Source of the DNA: Pleomorphomonas oryzae DSM 16300
Lineage (GTDB): Bacteria; Pseudomonadota; Alphaproteobacteria; Rhizobiales; Pleomorphomonadaceae
Length of the DNA: 64,000 bases
Reading direction: 5' to 3'
Assembly (NCBI RefSeq): GCF_000422965.1
Contig: NZ_AUHB01000010.1
Location: 165,471 to 229,470 of the forward strand
Shown: one piece after another, positions 1 through 9,340 of the stretch
Layout: every line of letters starts with the position of its first letter
Position numbering within the stretch: position 1 is the stretch's first letter
The notes under the pieces: generated by a model
Databases searched by the model: none
What the model was told of the DNA's origin: nothing
What the model saw: only the letters and a program-made list of their open reading frames with translations
Position numbers and translations under genes: made by a program

Positions 1-442
1 CGTGGGCCTTCGCTTCCACCCAGCCACCTTCGCTTCGGTCGGCCGGGTGCTCCTTCTTCCAGAAGGGGGCGCGGGTCTTGAGGAAGTCCATCACATAGTC
101 GCAGGCGGCAAAGGCGGCGTCGCGGTGGCTCGACGATACCGCCACCAGCACGATGCGCTCGCCCGGCTTGATGCGGCCACCGCGATGGACGACGGTGATG
201 GCGTAAAGCGGCCAGCGGGCGACGGCTTCGTTGACCACGCGGCCGATCTCTGCCTCGGCCATGCCGGGATAGTATTCCAGCTCCAGCGCAGCGAGCCGGC
301 CGCCTTCGTCGCGGCAATAGCCGACAAAGCTGGTCACCGCGCCAACGGCAGGGTCGCCAGCCTGCAAGGCATCGATCTCGGCGCCGACGTCAAAATCGTC
401 GGGCCCGACGCGGACGATGATGCGCGGCTCGGTCGCTGCCAT
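1..442 (-). CDS. moaE: Molybdopterin synthase catalytic subunit MoaE (3' end outside window)
   Basis: Large subunit of cytosolic molybdopterin synthase, which with MoaD converts cyclic pyranopterin monophosphate to molybdopterin. The frame starts at an ATG at 442 and stays open for 147 codons to the window edge, so the C-terminus is missing. Family landmarks are visible: HRGGRIKPGE at residues 87-96 and LKTRAPFWKKE at 121-131, which holds the active-site lysines. The start is 2 bases past the moaD stop, so the two genes are very probably translated together, with pgsA upstream in the same operon. Confidence 0.95.
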   Translation of the reverse strand, partial: MAATEPRIIVRVGPDDFDVGAEIDALQAGDPAVGAVTSFVGYCRDEGGRLAALELEYYPGMAEAEIGRVVNEAVARWPLYAITVVHRGGRIKPGERIVLVAVSSSHRDAAFAACDYVMDFLKTRAPFWKKEHPADRSEGGWVEAKAH

Positions 443-444
443 GA

Positions 445-711
445 TCAGCCGCCGGTCATCGGTGGAAACAGGGCGATCTCGCGGGCGTCCCCGAGCGCTT
501 CGTCCTGCTCGATATGCAGCTGGTCGACGGCGACGCGGATGGTGTCGGGCGTCTCGAAGGCAAAGGCGTAGGCATCGCCGCGACCCGACAGCCAGCGGAC
601 CAGATCGCCGGCCGTCACCACTGTCTCCGGTAGCGCCAGCCGTTCCTCGGACAGCCCGATGCGTTCACGCACCCAGGCGAAATAGCGGATCAGCACCGGC
701 TCACGGCTCAT
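445..711 (-). CDS. moaD: Molybdopterin synthase sulfur carrier subunit MoaD
   Basis: Small ubiquitin-like subunit of molybdopterin synthase. Its C-terminal glycine is thiocarboxylated and donates sulfur to the pterin held by MoaE. The 88-residue product ends in the required Gly-Gly, in the context LFPPMTGG, and has the usual family length. It overlaps the end of pgsA by 11 bases and is followed 2 bases later by moaE. The order pgsA-moaD-moaE on one strand is what rhizobial genomes commonly show. Confidence 0.95.
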   Translation of the reverse strand: MSREPVLIRYFAWVRERIGLSEERLALPETVVTAGDLVRWLSGRGDAYAFAFETPDTIRVAVDQLHIEQDEALGDAREIALFPPMTGG

Positions 712-1279
712 GACCTGCCTCCATCAGATGGACGACGCCACTGCGGAAATAATCATAGCCGGTGTAGAGCGTGACGATGGCCGCCGTCCACAGCATGGCA
801 ATGCCGAGCTCAGTGATGCCGGTCACCAGCTTGTCGCCGGTGGGGCCGAGCAGCAGGATGCCGATGGCGATCAGCTGCAGCGTCGTCTTCCACTTGGCGA
901 GGCGGCTGACCGGCACGCTGACCTTGAGATCGGCGAGGAATTCCCGAAGGCCGGACACGAAGATCTCGCGCATCAGGATGATCACCGCCGCCCACAGCGA
1001 GAAGCCGCCGATGGTGCCGTAATAGGTGAGCACCAAGAGGCAGACCGACACCAGGAGCTTGTCGGCGATCGGGTCAAGCATGCGACCAAGCGTCGATTGC
1101 TGCTTCCACAGGCGCGCCAGATAGCCGTCGAAATAGTCGGTGATCGACGCGGCCGCGAACAGGCCGAAGGCCAGCCAGCGCCCAGCGTCACCCTCGATGT
1201 AGAAGGCGGCGACCACCGCCGGCACGGCGACGATGCGGAGATAGGTGAGGATGTTGGGCAGGGACCAGACGAATTTCAT
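701..1279 (-). CDS. pgsA: CDP-diacylglycerol-glycerol-3-phosphate 3-phosphatidyltransferase
   Basis: Integral inner-membrane enzyme making phosphatidylglycerol phosphate, the committed step to phosphatidylglycerol and cardiolipin. The 192-residue protein has several hydrophobic segments and the CDP-alcohol phosphatidyltransferase signature, with D48, D51, G52, A55, R56, G65, D69 and D73 all in register. It starts at an ATG at 1279 and its end overlaps moaD. In related genomes uvrC usually lies directly upstream. Here uvrC is 2.5 kb away, behind a small accessory block. Confidence 0.95.
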   Translation of the reverse strand: MKFVWSLPNILTYLRIVAVPAVVAAFYIEGDAGRWLAFGLFAAASITDYFDGYLARLWKQQSTLGRMLDPIADKLLVSVCLLVLTYYGTIGGFSLWAAVIILMREIFVSGLREFLADLKVSVPVSRLAKWKTTLQLIAIGILLLGPTGDKLVTGITELGIAMLWTAAIVTLYTGYDYFRSGVVHLMEAGHEP

Positions 1280-1449
1280 AGCGCCGACATATGTTGATCC
1301 GCCAAAGACATTGCACGATGTCCCTGTCAGGGCAAGGGTCGGCAGCCGCCGAAAGTCAGCGCGGTAAATGTTCGACGTTCACCGTGGCGTGAAGCCATCA
1401 CCAGGAGACACCGGTCACGAAGATGTGGCTCTCCCGCACTTGAAAAGAA

Positions 1450-1463
1450 ACCGACCAATCGGT
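1450..1463. promoter_or_regulatory. Palindromic operator candidate for the SMR-TetR pair
   Basis: A perfect inverted repeat, ACCGA-ccaa-TCGGT, sits 29 bases before the SMR pump start and 19 bases before its AGGAG ribosome site (1482-1486). The flanks are partly symmetric too (A-rich left, T-rich right). Position and shape suit binding of the TetR-type repressor encoded just after the pump. That assignment is inferred from neighbourhood. Confidence 0.55.
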
Positions 1464-1492
1464 ATCTTTCGCGCCGATTTCAGGAGCTCTCC

Positions 1493-1837
1493 ATGAACCC
1501 CGCCCTCTCCGCCTACGGCTTTCTCGCGCTTGCCATCCTCTCCGAGGTGACGGGATCGTCGCTGCTGCAGAAGAGCGAGCAGTTCTCCAAGGCGCTGCCC
1601 ACCCTGGGCATGGCCATCTGTTTCACCGCCGCCTTCTTCTTCCTGTCGCAGGCCCTCAAGGTGATCCCGCTCGCCATCGCCTATGCGATCTGGAGCGGCG
1701 TCGGCATCGTGCTGACCGCCACCATCGGTTTCTTCGTTTTCCGTCAGGCGCTCGACACCTGGGCGCTGTTCGGCATGAGCCTGATCGTGCTAGGCACCAT
1801 CGTCCTCAACACGATGTCGCGCAGCACAGTTCACTGA
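1493..1837 (+). CDS. Small multidrug resistance (SMR/EmrE-type) efflux protein
   Basis: Four-helix inner-membrane proton antiporter of the SMR family, which exports cationic drugs, quaternary ammonium compounds or guanidinium as a dimer. The 114-residue length is typical. The membrane-embedded glutamate is E18 (EVTGSSLLQKSE), and the family segment IAYAIWSGVG lies in helix 3. A good ribosome site (AGGAG) precedes the ATG. The TetR repressor starts 2 bases after the stop, so they form a drug-responsive two-gene unit. Substrate type (Qac versus Gdm) cannot be decided by eye. Confidence 0.9.
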   Translation: MNPALSAYGFLALAILSEVTGSSLLQKSEQFSKALPTLGMAICFTAAFFFLSQALKVIPLAIAYAIWSGVGIVLTATIGFFVFRQALDTWALFGMSLIVLGTIVLNTMSRSTVH

Positions 1838-1838
1838 G

Positions 1839-2405
1839 ATGGAAACCGACGCTCCGGAAACCGGCTATCGGCGCAAGAAGCGGCCCGAGCTCGTCCACCG
1901 CGCCCTGCTGGATCACGCCGCCAGGCTGGCTGTCGAACACGGGCTCGCCGCTGTCACCGTTCAGGCCGTCGCCGAGGCGGCTGGGGTCACCAAGGGCGGT
2001 CTGCTGCATCATTTCCCCAGCAAGCAGGCGCTGATCAACGCCGTCTTCGCCGATCTCCTGGACGCGCTCGATCGCCAGCTCGATGCGCGGATCGCCGCCG
2101 ATCCCGAGCCGCACGGCGCCTTCACGCGCGCCTATATCGACTCCGTCTTTGCCATCGAGCCGGAAGGAAACGCCGCCGTCTGGGCGGCGCTCGCCATCTC
2201 CATGCTGACCGACCCGCCCTTGCGGCAGCTCTGGGCGGACTGGGTTCAAGACCGCCAGGAACGCCACCGCGACACCGACGGCACGCTGGCGCTCGCCGCC
2301 ATCCGCCTCGCGGCGGACGGCATATGGCTCGCCGATCTCACCGGCGTCACCGTCGAGAAACGGACAGAGATGCGCGACTTCCTCCTTCGGGGGACCACGG
2401 TCTAG
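1839..2405 (+). CDS. TetR family transcriptional regulator
   Basis: 188-residue repressor with an N-terminal TetR helix-turn-helix at about residues 20-65 (VAEAAGVTKGGLLHHF) and a divergent ligand-binding C-terminal half. It is translated 2 bases after the SMR pump and probably represses that pump and itself through the palindrome at 1450-1463. TetR repressors of this arrangement usually release DNA when they bind the pump's substrate. The inducer is not known. Confidence 0.9.
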   Translation: METDAPETGYRRKKRPELVHRALLDHAARLAVEHGLAAVTVQAVAEAAGVTKGGLLHHFPSKQALINAVFADLLDALDRQLDARIAADPEPHGAFTRAYIDSVFAIEPEGNAAVWAALAISMLTDPPLRQLWADWVQDRQERHRDTDGTLALAAIRLAADGIWLADLTGVTVEKRTEMRDFLLRGTTV

Positions 2406-2512
2406 AATAGCCACCCGAAGCGGTGGCTTGGGTGACCGCAGCCGAACAATGGCGATTGCAACTCCGACCGCGCAGGATAAAGCTGGCGAAGTTGCTCGTC
2501 ATCCGAGGCGTC

Positions 2513-3190
2513 ATGATCACAACATCTCCCCGCCGTTCCGTTCTGGTCCGCAGCTTTCATGCCCTGAGGATCAGGCCGCGCCTCATCACCGGCATGGTGA
2601 TCGGCATCATCGCAGGCTTCATCTCGTCCATCGCCTTCAAGGGCCAAATCCATCTGCTGATCGGCTGGGATACCGGCATCGGCTTCTATCTCGTGACGAC
2701 CTGGGCGATGATGATCAGGTCCAATGTCCATCAACTAAGGGTGCGCGCCGCCCGCCACGACGAAGGTGAGTGGACGATCATCCTGCTGTCGATTGCCGCC
2801 TCCCTGTCGAGCCTCATCGCCATCGTCGCCGAGCTGATGCGTGCCCATGCGGACGACCCGTTGAGGGCTTGGCGGGTGGCGGCGGCGGCCGTGACTATTC
2901 TGATCAGCTGGCTGTTCATCCACACCATCATGGCCCAGCATTACGCCCACGACTATTATCTGCGCGAGGGCACTGGGCCCCGCCTGATATTCCCCGATCA
3001 TATCAAGGAACCGGACTACTGGGACTTCGCCTATTTCTCCTTCACCATCGGCGTTGCCGCCCAGACCGCCGATGTCGCCATCGCCACACCGCGCATCCGC
3101 CGCGTGGCGCTCGCCCATTCCGTTCTGGCCTTCTTCTTCAACACCGCCATCCTGGCCATGGCCATCAACGTCGGTGCGAGCCTGTTGTGA
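2513..3190 (+). CDS. DUF1345 family membrane protein
   Basis: Polytopic membrane protein of the uncharacterised DUF1345 family, 225 residues from the chosen ATG at 2513. A GTG at 2423 would add 30 residues of charged sequence, but the ATG has GAGG five bases upstream and matches the family's usual start. The segment DYWDFAYFSFTIGVAAQTAD near the C-terminus is the family's most recognisable stretch. It follows the TetR gene on the same strand by about 110 bases, so it may share its transcript. Function unknown. Confidence 0.85.
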   Translation: MITTSPRRSVLVRSFHALRIRPRLITGMVIGIIAGFISSIAFKGQIHLLIGWDTGIGFYLVTTWAMMIRSNVHQLRVRAARHDEGEWTIILLSIAASLSSLIAIVAELMRAHADDPLRAWRVAAAAVTILISWLFIHTIMAQHYAHDYYLREGTGPRLIFPDHIKEPDYWDFAYFSFTIGVAAQTADVAIATPRIRRVALAHSVLAFFFNTAILAMAINVGASLL

Positions 3191-3253
3191 GGAGTTGAGA
3201 CATCAGCACTGCGTCGGAGCGTACGGCTCCCGTCGCGAGCCTTTGCTTGGCGC

Positions 3254-3691
3254 TCAGCCTATTTCCTGGGCGAGCCCGATGAGGAGCCCTTCAGGCCCGC
3301 GGATGTAGCAGAGGCGATAGACGTCCTGGTACTGAACAATCTCGCCAACAAGCTGAGCACCGCGTGCGCGAAGCCGTTCGAGCGTCTGATCGAGGTCGTC
3401 CACGGCAAACATGACGCGGAGATAGCCGAGGGCGTTGACCGGAGCGTTCCGGTGATCCTCGACGACCGCAGGCTTTAGAAAGCGCGAAAGCTCGAGACGG
3501 CTGTGACCATCAGGCGTGCGCATCATGGCGATTTCCACATGCTGGTCGCCCAGCCCCGTGATGCGACCGGCCGATGCGCCTTCTATTGTGGCCCGCCCTT
3601 CCAGCTCGAGGCCGAGTTCGCGGAAAAACTCGATTGCCTCTCCGAGGTCCTCAACGACGATTCCCACGTTGTCCATCCGCTTGATCGCCAT
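3254..3691 (-). CDS. VOC family (glyoxalase/bleomycin-resistance fold) protein
   Basis: 145-residue vicinal-oxygen-chelate fold protein with two beta-alpha-beta modules (about 3-70 and 75-143). The glyoxalase-like start MDNVGIVVEDLGEAIEFF and the end IRGPEGLLIGLAQ are characteristic. The start is the ATG at 3691 because GGAGG lies just upstream of it. An earlier in-frame start at 3736 has no such site. Substrate unknown: the superfamily covers lyases, dioxygenases and drug-binding proteins. It lies downstream of uvrC on the same strand, 79 bases away. Confidence 0.85.
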   Translation of the reverse strand: MAIKRMDNVGIVVEDLGEAIEFFRELGLELEGRATIEGASAGRITGLGDQHVEIAMMRTPDGHSRLELSRFLKPAVVEDHRNAPVNALGYLRVMFAVDDLDQTLERLRARGAQLVGEIVQYQDVYRLCYIRGPEGLLIGLAQEIG

Positions 3692-3769
3692 GTTTCCTCC
3701 CCCTGGTGTCACTTCGCCGCGAAGCAAGAGGGACAAGCCGGCGAGCCATTGCGGACTGGTCGCTGGCCG

Positions 3770-5755
3770 TCACCCTTTCCTGAAAAAGTCGTGGATGGCC
3801 TTGGCGGTGGCGGCGGAAATGCCGGGCACCTTTTCGAGGTCGGTCAGCGCCGCCCGCTCGATTTCCTTGAGCGTGCCGAAGTGGTTGAGCAGCGCCCGCT
3901 TGCGCGTCGGACCGACGCCGGGGATCTCCTGCAGGCCGCCTTCGGATATCTGCTTGGAGCGCCGTGTCGCATGGCTGCCGTTGGCGAAGCGGTGCGCCTC
4001 GTCGCGCAGCCTCTGAATGAAGTAAAGGATCGGGTCGCGGGTCGGCAGCATGAAATCCGGCCGACCCGGCACGAAGAAGCGCTCGCGGCCAGCGTCGCGG
4101 TCCGGTCCCTTGGCGACACCCACCAGCGGCACGTCGGTGATGCCCAGTTCGTCGATGATCGATTTCACCGCCGACAGCTGGCCGGCGCCGCCGTCGATCA
4201 GCACCAGGTCCGGCCACGGTCCGAAACCGTCCTCGTCGCGCGGCGCCTCGGCCCGGCTGCCGTGTTCCTTGACCAGCCGCGAGAACCGCCGCTCCATCAC
4301 CTCGCGCATCATGCCGAAGTCGTCGCCCGGCGTGATGTCGGTCGAGCGGATGTTGAACTTGCGATACTGGTTCTTCACGAATCCGCCAGGACCGGCAACG
4401 ATCATGCCGCCCACCGGATTGGAGCCCATGATGTGGGCATTGTCGTAGACCTCGACGCGCTTCGGCGTCTCGGCAAGTCCGAACACCCGCCCGACACCCT
4501 CCAGCAGCTTCAGCTGGCTCGAGGTATCGGCCATGCGGCGGGCCAGCGCCTCGCGGGCGTTCTGCACGGCCTGCTCGACCACGTCCTTCTTCTCGCCGCG
4601 CTGCGGCCGCAGCACCTCGACCCGGCGGCCAGCCTTTTCGGACAACGCCTCGGTCATCAGCGCCATGTCCTCGAAGGTGTGGCTGACCAGCACCAACGAC
4701 GGGCATGGCTTGTCGTCATAGAACTGGGCGATGAACGAGGACAGCGCCTCGCCGGCCTCGGCACCACCCGCCTTGGGGAAGAAGGCGTGGTTGCCCCAGT
4801 TCTGGCCGGTGCGGAAGAAGAACACCTCGACGCAGGTCTGCCCGCCCTCCTGATGGACGGCGAACACGTCGGCTTCCTCGATGCCCTGCGGATTGATGCC
4901 CTGGCGGCTCTGCACATGGCTGAGCGCGGCGAGACGATCGCGGCAGACGGCGGCCCGCTCGAAATCCAGATTCTCGGCGGCGGTGTTCATCTCGATGGCG
5001 AGATGTTCCTTGATCTGGCGGCTCTTGCCGGACAGGAAATCCTTGGCCTCGCGGACCAGCTCGGCATAGCCCGCGGCGTCAATCTCGCCGGTGCAGGGCG
5101 CCGAGCAGCGCTTGATCTGGTAGAGCATGCAGGGCCGCGTCCGCGTCTCGAACTCGCCGTCCGAGCAGGTTCGGATCAGGAACGCCTTCTGCATGGCATT
5201 GATGGTCGCCGTCACCGCCGAGGCCGAGGCGAAGGGGCCGAAGAAGCTGCCCTTGCGCGAGCGGGCGCCGCGATGTTTGACGAGCTGCGGCGCCGCATGG
5301 TCGCCGGTGATCAGGATATAGGGAAAGCTCTTGTCGTCCCGCAGCAACACGTTGAAGCGCGGGCGAAGCTGCTTGATGAGGTTAGCCTCGAGCAGCAGCG
5401 CTTCCGTCTCGGTCTTGGTGACGACGAATTCCATCGCCGCCGTCGCCTGCACCATGCGGATGATGCGGGTCGGCAGCTGGCCGAGCCTTGTGTAGTTGGT
5501 CACCCGTTTCTTGAGGCTCTTCGCCTTGCCGACATAGAGCACGTCGCCCGACACCGACAGCATGCGATAGACGCCGGGGCTGTTGGGCAACAGGCGCACC
5601 ATCGCCTGCACCACCTCGACGCCGCGTCGCGTCTCGGCCGTCGACAGGTCGATCTCGCCGCCCTCTTCCTCCACCGCGTCCTCGAGCTCGGGCAGCTCGG
5701 CAGTCGGGGCGTCGTCGGCGTCAATATCGGGAATGAGATCGGGATCGTCGGTCAT
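3770..5755 (-). CDS. uvrC: UvrABC excinuclease subunit C
   Basis: Nuclease of nucleotide excision repair, making both incisions around a lesion marked by UvrA-UvrB. The 661-residue protein has the full order: GIY-YIG nuclease near residues 50-130 ([19 protein letters not shown]), UvrB-binding UVR motif near 250-290, RNase H-like C-terminal nuclease near 370-560 ([13 protein letters not shown]), and a helix-hairpin-helix pair at the C-terminus ([25 protein letters not shown]). The N-terminal 40 residues are an acidic extension. It starts at an ATG at 5755. Confidence 0.97.
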   Translation of the reverse strand: MTDDPDLIPDIDADDAPTAELPELEDAVEEEGGEIDLSTAETRRGVEVVQAMVRLLPNSPGVYRMLSVSGDVLYVGKAKSLKKRVTNYTRLGQLPTRIIRMVQATAAMEFVVTKTETEALLLEANLIKQLRPRFNVLLRDDKSFPYILITGDHAAPQLVKHRGARSRKGSFFGPFASASAVTATINAMQKAFLIRTCSDGEFETRTRPCMLYQIKRCSAPCTGEIDAAGYAELVREAKDFLSGKSRQIKEHLAIEMNTAAENLDFERAAVCRDRLAALSHVQSRQGINPQGIEEADVFAVHQEGGQTCVEVFFFRTGQNWGNHAFFPKAGGAEAGEALSSFIAQFYDDKPCPSLVLVSHTFEDMALMTEALSEKAGRRVEVLRPQRGEKKDVVEQAVQNAREALARRMADTSSQLKLLEGVGRVFGLAETPKRVEVYDNAHIMGSNPVGGMIVAGPGGFVKNQYRKFNIRSTDITPGDDFGMMREVMERRFSRLVKEHGSRAEAPRDEDGFGPWPDLVLIDGGAGQLSAVKSIIDELGITDVPLVGVAKGPDRDAGRERFFVPGRPDFMLPTRDPILYFIQRLRDEAHRFANGSHATRRSKQISEGGLQEIPGVGPTRKRALLNHFGTLKEIERAALTDLEKVPGISAATAKAIHDFFRKG

Positions 5756-5812
5756 GGGCTCTGGAGCGATGCGCGTTCAAGGGAACGCACACCGCTCTCT
5801 CTTTTTGGTGTC

Positions 5813-5860
5813 GCATCGTTTCTGCGGAAAACCGGTTCCCACTTTTCCGCACGATGCTCT
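5813..5860. repeat. Short palindromic interspersed repeat, copy 1
   Basis: A nested inverted repeat: outer arms GCATCGT / ACGATGC and inner arms GCGGAAAA / TTTTCCGC around a CCGGTT core, ending in ATGCTCT. A closely similar element is at 46787-46834 and a more divergent relative at 10151-10186. Such intergenic hairpins are widespread in Rhizobiales genomes. This copy lies upstream of uvrC. Confidence 0.75.
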
Positions 5861-5988
5861 GGGATTCGCGGGCGGCTCAACTAGCATATCAAGGATGGCT
5901 GCGTCAGCCGATGGCGGCAGCCCTCATCAAAAAGGAAGGTCCCGGCCGATGAAGCGACCGGGACCTCGTTGATCACCAGACAAAAGGC

Positions 5989-6489
5989 TCAGGCTTCGCC
6001 AACCGTCTCCAGCAGCGCATGGTCGAGCGCCTCCTTGGCGTTGCGGCCACCGCGCACCACGAAATCGAAGGCGAGGCGATGCCGCTCACAGGTGTCGACC
6101 GCCGTTTCGATCAGCGCCTCCATCTGTTCCGACGTCACCTCGGCCTGGCCGGTCAGCAGCAGCGTGTTGCGGTACATCACCACGCCCTCCGCCTGCCAGA
6201 TGTCGAAATGGCCGATCCAGAGCTGCTCGTTGACCAGCGCCAACAGCTTGGTCACCTCGGCCTTGCGGACGGTAGGCACCTTGATATCAAAGGCACAGGC
6301 CACATGCAGCGCTTCGATCTCGGAGAGCCAGCTGACCGCGACGTTGTAATCCGCGCCGTCGCCAGCGATGGAGATGGCAATCTCGTCGTCGTCTGAGCGC
6401 TCGAACGTCCAATCGTTCTGCGCGGCGAGCAGTTCGATCTCGTCCACGGGATTGGCGGTTCGCTCGGGATGCACGTCGATGAGGGTCAT
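5989..6489 (-). CDS. YbjN domain-containing protein
   Basis: 166-residue cytosolic protein with a YbjN (type III secretion chaperone-like) fold across most of its length. The ATG at 6489 is preceded by a strong GGAGG, so I chose it over an upstream in-frame start at 6549. YbjN homologues are ubiquitous in Rhizobiales, and their role is not settled (stress and motility effects are reported for E. coli YbjN). It is followed on the other side by uvrC's upstream region and has no obvious operon partner. Confidence 0.88.
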   Translation of the reverse strand: MTLIDVHPERTANPVDEIELLAAQNDWTFERSDDDEIAISIAGDGADYNVAVSWLSEIEALHVACAFDIKVPTVRKAEVTKLLALVNEQLWIGHFDIWQAEGVVMYRNTLLLTGQAEVTSEQMEALIETAVDTCERHRLAFDFVVRGGRNAKEALDHALLETVGEA

Positions 6490-6740
6490 TTTGACCTCCA
6501 GGGTTGCCGCTGCGAAACAGCGTGTGCCGATACCGATGTCGACCTTCATTGCTCCGCCAAGGCGAAACGCCGACGCCGACAGCTTTGAGCCAGGGACGGA
6601 GAACCGCCAACTGGCAACACCGAAGCGGCCGGAACCGCCCGGAATTCAGCAACCCAACATGCGCCAGTCCGCGATACAGGAGGCGCACGAATCTCACGTT
6701 GACTTCAGAATATGCCTGAAGACCGTTGAAACGGAAACCC

Positions 6741-7028
6741 TTATGGTCCCTCGGCGGTTTCCGCCTCGGCTTCGCTGTGGGAAAGCCGGGTCTCGAGCTC
6801 GGCAACACGGGCGGAAAGCCGCTCTACTTCGGCCAACGCACGGGTAGCGATCTCCTGCACCGTCTCGAGGTCCTCGCGGCGAACGAGGTCGAGTTCCGAG
6901 GCCAAGCGCTCGCCCTGAGCACGGAAAGCCGAAGACACTTCCCGCCCAGCCGACTGGGCGAACCCGGTGGCGTCGTTCATCAGCTTGGCGAATTCGTCGA
7001 AGATGCGTCCCTGGGGGCCGGTCGTCAT
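6741..7028 (-). CDS. UbiK/BMFP family accessory factor
   Basis: 95-residue, largely alpha-helical protein with a C-terminal coiled coil (about 45-85), matching the BMFP/YqiC family. In gammaproteobacteria the family member UbiK supports ubiquinone synthesis. Brucella BMFP induces membrane fusion in vitro. It starts MTTGPQGRIFDEFAKLMNDA, with GGGAG before the ATG. It is divergent from lgt, sharing a 272-base upstream region. Confidence 0.85.
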   Translation of the reverse strand: MTTGPQGRIFDEFAKLMNDATGFAQSAGREVSSAFRAQGERLASELDLVRREDLETVQEIATRALAEVERLSARVAELETRLSHSEAEAETAEGP

Positions 7029-7300
7029 GGCAGTCGTCTCCCGAGTGGCAGGTCAGACTCTCTATTTGGCCCCTCGCCCGTTTCGCTTCAAGCGGAAGAT
7101 GATCGAGACGGGAGAAAGGTTCCCTTTCGCCGGAAATCAACGGCAAACGCGGCATGCCCTAGCGAACAATGCCAGATTAACAAGCATTTGCCTAAGTTAA
7201 GCCCTCATCAGACTTGACGAAGGACTGAACGCCCATCAATCCTCGCTCGCGGGAATTGCCACCCCGGGGGTTCGCGCCGCCATTCGCCAGAAGGACCACA

Positions 7301-8137
7301 ATGCTTTTTGCCCTGCCCTTCCCGCCGATCAGCCCCGTCCTCGTCGAACTCGGCCCCGTCTCCATCCGCTGGTATGGGCTCGCCTATGTCACCGGTCTGA
7401 TCTTCGGCTGGTGGTACATCATTCGTCTGGTGGAAACCGAGCGGCTGTGGAACGGCCTCAAGCGTCCGAAGGCCACCGACATCGACGACCTCCTGGTGTG
7501 GATGACGCTGGGCGTCGTGCTGGGCGGCCGCGTCGGCTACATCCTGTTCTACAATTTTGCTGCCTACAGCGAGAACCCCTGGGAGATCCTGCAGATCTGG
7601 CACGGCGGCATGTCGGTACACGGCGGCTTCATCGGCACGGCCATCGCCCAATACCTGTTCGCCCGCCGGCGCGGCCTCAACGTGCTCACCGTGTTCGACC
7701 TGTCGGCTGCCGCCGTGCCGGTCGGCCTGTTCCTTGGCCGCCTTGCCAACTTCGTCAACGGCGAGCTCTACGGCCGGGTCACCGACGTGCCCTGGGCCTT
7801 CGTCTTCCCCAATTCCGACGGCCTGCCCCGCCACCCGAGCCAGCTCTACGAGGCTGGCCTCGAGGGTCTGTTGATCTTCACCGTGCTGACGCCGCTGATC
7901 TGGAAATCCGGCATCCTCAAGAAGCCCGGCCTTGCCGTCGGCATTTTCGGGTTGATCTACGCCGCCGCCCGCATCCTGGTGGAAACGGTGCGCGAACCCG
8001 ATCCGCAGGTCGGCTTCCTCGCCGGCGGCTTCCTGACCATGGGCATGCTGCTGTCGGCCATCACTGCCGTCGCCGCCCTGGCCCTGGTTGTCCTGGCACT
8101 GGGCGGCCGGACGCGGCGGCCGGAACCGTCGTCATGA
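7301..8137 (+). CDS. lgt: Prolipoprotein diacylglyceryl transferase
   Basis: Inner-membrane enzyme transferring diacylglycerol from phosphatidylglycerol to the lipobox cysteine of prolipoproteins, the first step of lipoprotein maturation. The 278-residue protein carries the Lgt signature GRLANFVNGE at 146-155, the HGGMSVHGG stretch at 101-109 and about seven hydrophobic segments. The ATG at 7301 has AGAAGGA upstream and gives the family's usual start. A start at 7256 would add 15 non-hydrophobic residues. The stop overlaps the next gene's ATG (ATGA). Confidence 0.97.
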   Translation: MLFALPFPPISPVLVELGPVSIRWYGLAYVTGLIFGWWYIIRLVETERLWNGLKRPKATDIDDLLVWMTLGVVLGGRVGYILFYNFAAYSENPWEILQIWHGGMSVHGGFIGTAIAQYLFARRRGLNVLTVFDLSAAAVPVGLFLGRLANFVNGELYGRVTDVPWAFVFPNSDGLPRHPSQLYEAGLEGLLIFTVLTPLIWKSGILKKPGLAVGIFGLIYAAARILVETVREPDPQVGFLAGGFLTMGMLLSAITAVAALALVVLALGGRTRRPEPSS

Positions 8138-9207
8138 CCGGTCTTGAAGAGAAGATCCGCCGCCTGATCGCCGCCGTCGGCCCCATCTCGGTCGCCGACT
8201 ACATGAGCCTCGTGCTGTCCGATCCCGAGCACGGCTATTACACCACCCGCACCGCCATCGGCCTCGAGGGCGATTTCATCACCGCGCCGGAAATCAGCCA
8301 GATGTTCGGCGAATTGATCGGCATCTGGTGCGTCGCCGCCCATGAGGCGCTCGGCCGGCCGCAACGCCTGTCGCTGGTCGAACTCGGTCCGGGGCGCGGC
8401 ACGCTGATGGCCGACCTGCTCCGCGCCGGCCGCGTCGATCCCGGCTTCATCCGCGCCGCCGAGGTACACCTCGTCGAGATCAGCCCGGAGCTGCGCCGCC
8501 GGCAGGAGGCCCGCCTCTCCGGCCTGGCCAGCCCCGTCTGGCACGACCGCATCGACGACCTGCCGGACGGGCCGCTGATCGTCATCGCCAACGAGTTCTT
8601 CGATGCCCTGCCGATCCGCCAGTTCGTCCGCAGCGAACGCGGCTGGCGCGAGCGCGTCGTCGGCCTCGATGAACGGGACAATCTCGCGTTCGGCATCGGC
8701 GCCGCCGCCCCCGACCTCGCCTTGCTGCCAGCGGGTGCCAGCGAGGCATCCATCGGTGCTGTGGCCGAGATCAACCGCCCGGCCGAGGCGATCGTCGCCA
8801 CCCTCGCCCATCGCCTCGTCCAGCATGGCGGCGCCGCGCTGATTTTCGACTACGGCCACCTGAAAAGCGGCTTTGGCGAGACGCTGCAGGCCGTGCGGTC
8901 CCACCACTATGCCGACCCGCTCAGTGAGCCCGGCGAGTGCGATCTCACCGCCCACGTCGATTTCGATCGCCTCGCCCAAGCAGCGGTCGCCGAGGGCGCC
9001 AGTGTGCTTGGACCAATCACCCAGGGCGATTTCCTCATCACCATGGGCCTCGTCGAAAGGGCCGGTGCCCTTGGCAGCGGTCGGAGCGAAGAGGAACAAC
9101 AGAACATCGTCGCGGCCGTGGAGCGACTGGCCGGCCCGGAAGAAATGGGCACGCTGTTCAAGGCAATGGCCGTGACGCACCCGCCGATGGAACTGCCCGG
9201 TTTCTAA
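8134..9207 (+). CDS. MidA/NDUFAF7-type class I SAM-dependent methyltransferase
   Basis: 357-residue protein of the DUF185 (SAM-MT) family. Mitochondrial NDUFAF7/MidA methylates an arginine of a complex I subunit, so a complex I assembly role is plausible here. The SAM-binding motif LVELGPGRGT is at 82-91, and the N-terminal signature SDPEHGYYTT and the motif NEFFDALP are present. Its ATG overlaps the lgt stop by four bases, so the two are translationally coupled. The lgt-midA-pgeF order recurs in Rhizobiales. Confidence 0.92.
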   Translation: MTGLEEKIRRLIAAVGPISVADYMSLVLSDPEHGYYTTRTAIGLEGDFITAPEISQMFGELIGIWCVAAHEALGRPQRLSLVELGPGRGTLMADLLRAGRVDPGFIRAAEVHLVEISPELRRRQEARLSGLASPVWHDRIDDLPDGPLIVIANEFFDALPIRQFVRSERGWRERVVGLDERDNLAFGIGAAAPDLALLPAGASEASIGAVAEINRPAEAIVATLAHRLVQHGGAALIFDYGHLKSGFGETLQAVRSHHYADPLSEPGECDLTAHVDFDRLAQAAVAEGASVLGPITQGDFLITMGLVERAGALGSGRSEEEQQNIVAAVERLAGPEEMGTLFKAMAVTHPPMELPGF

Positions 9208-9340
9208 AGGGGACGCCAACGAAGCCGAGCCATCCGGACAATGTCATGCTCTTTCCCAAACCCCGCCCGAAAATGGTCGCGTTTGCATTGTCCCTAGAGG
9301 GACATAGACCGCGTCCAACGCCCTCTCCCGGAATACCCAG

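Noticed and set aside
3503..5884. Very long open frame opposite uvrC (793 codons)
   Set aside because: It mirrors uvrC codon for codon; long antisense frames are routine in GC-rich DNA, and its product has no recognisable motif.
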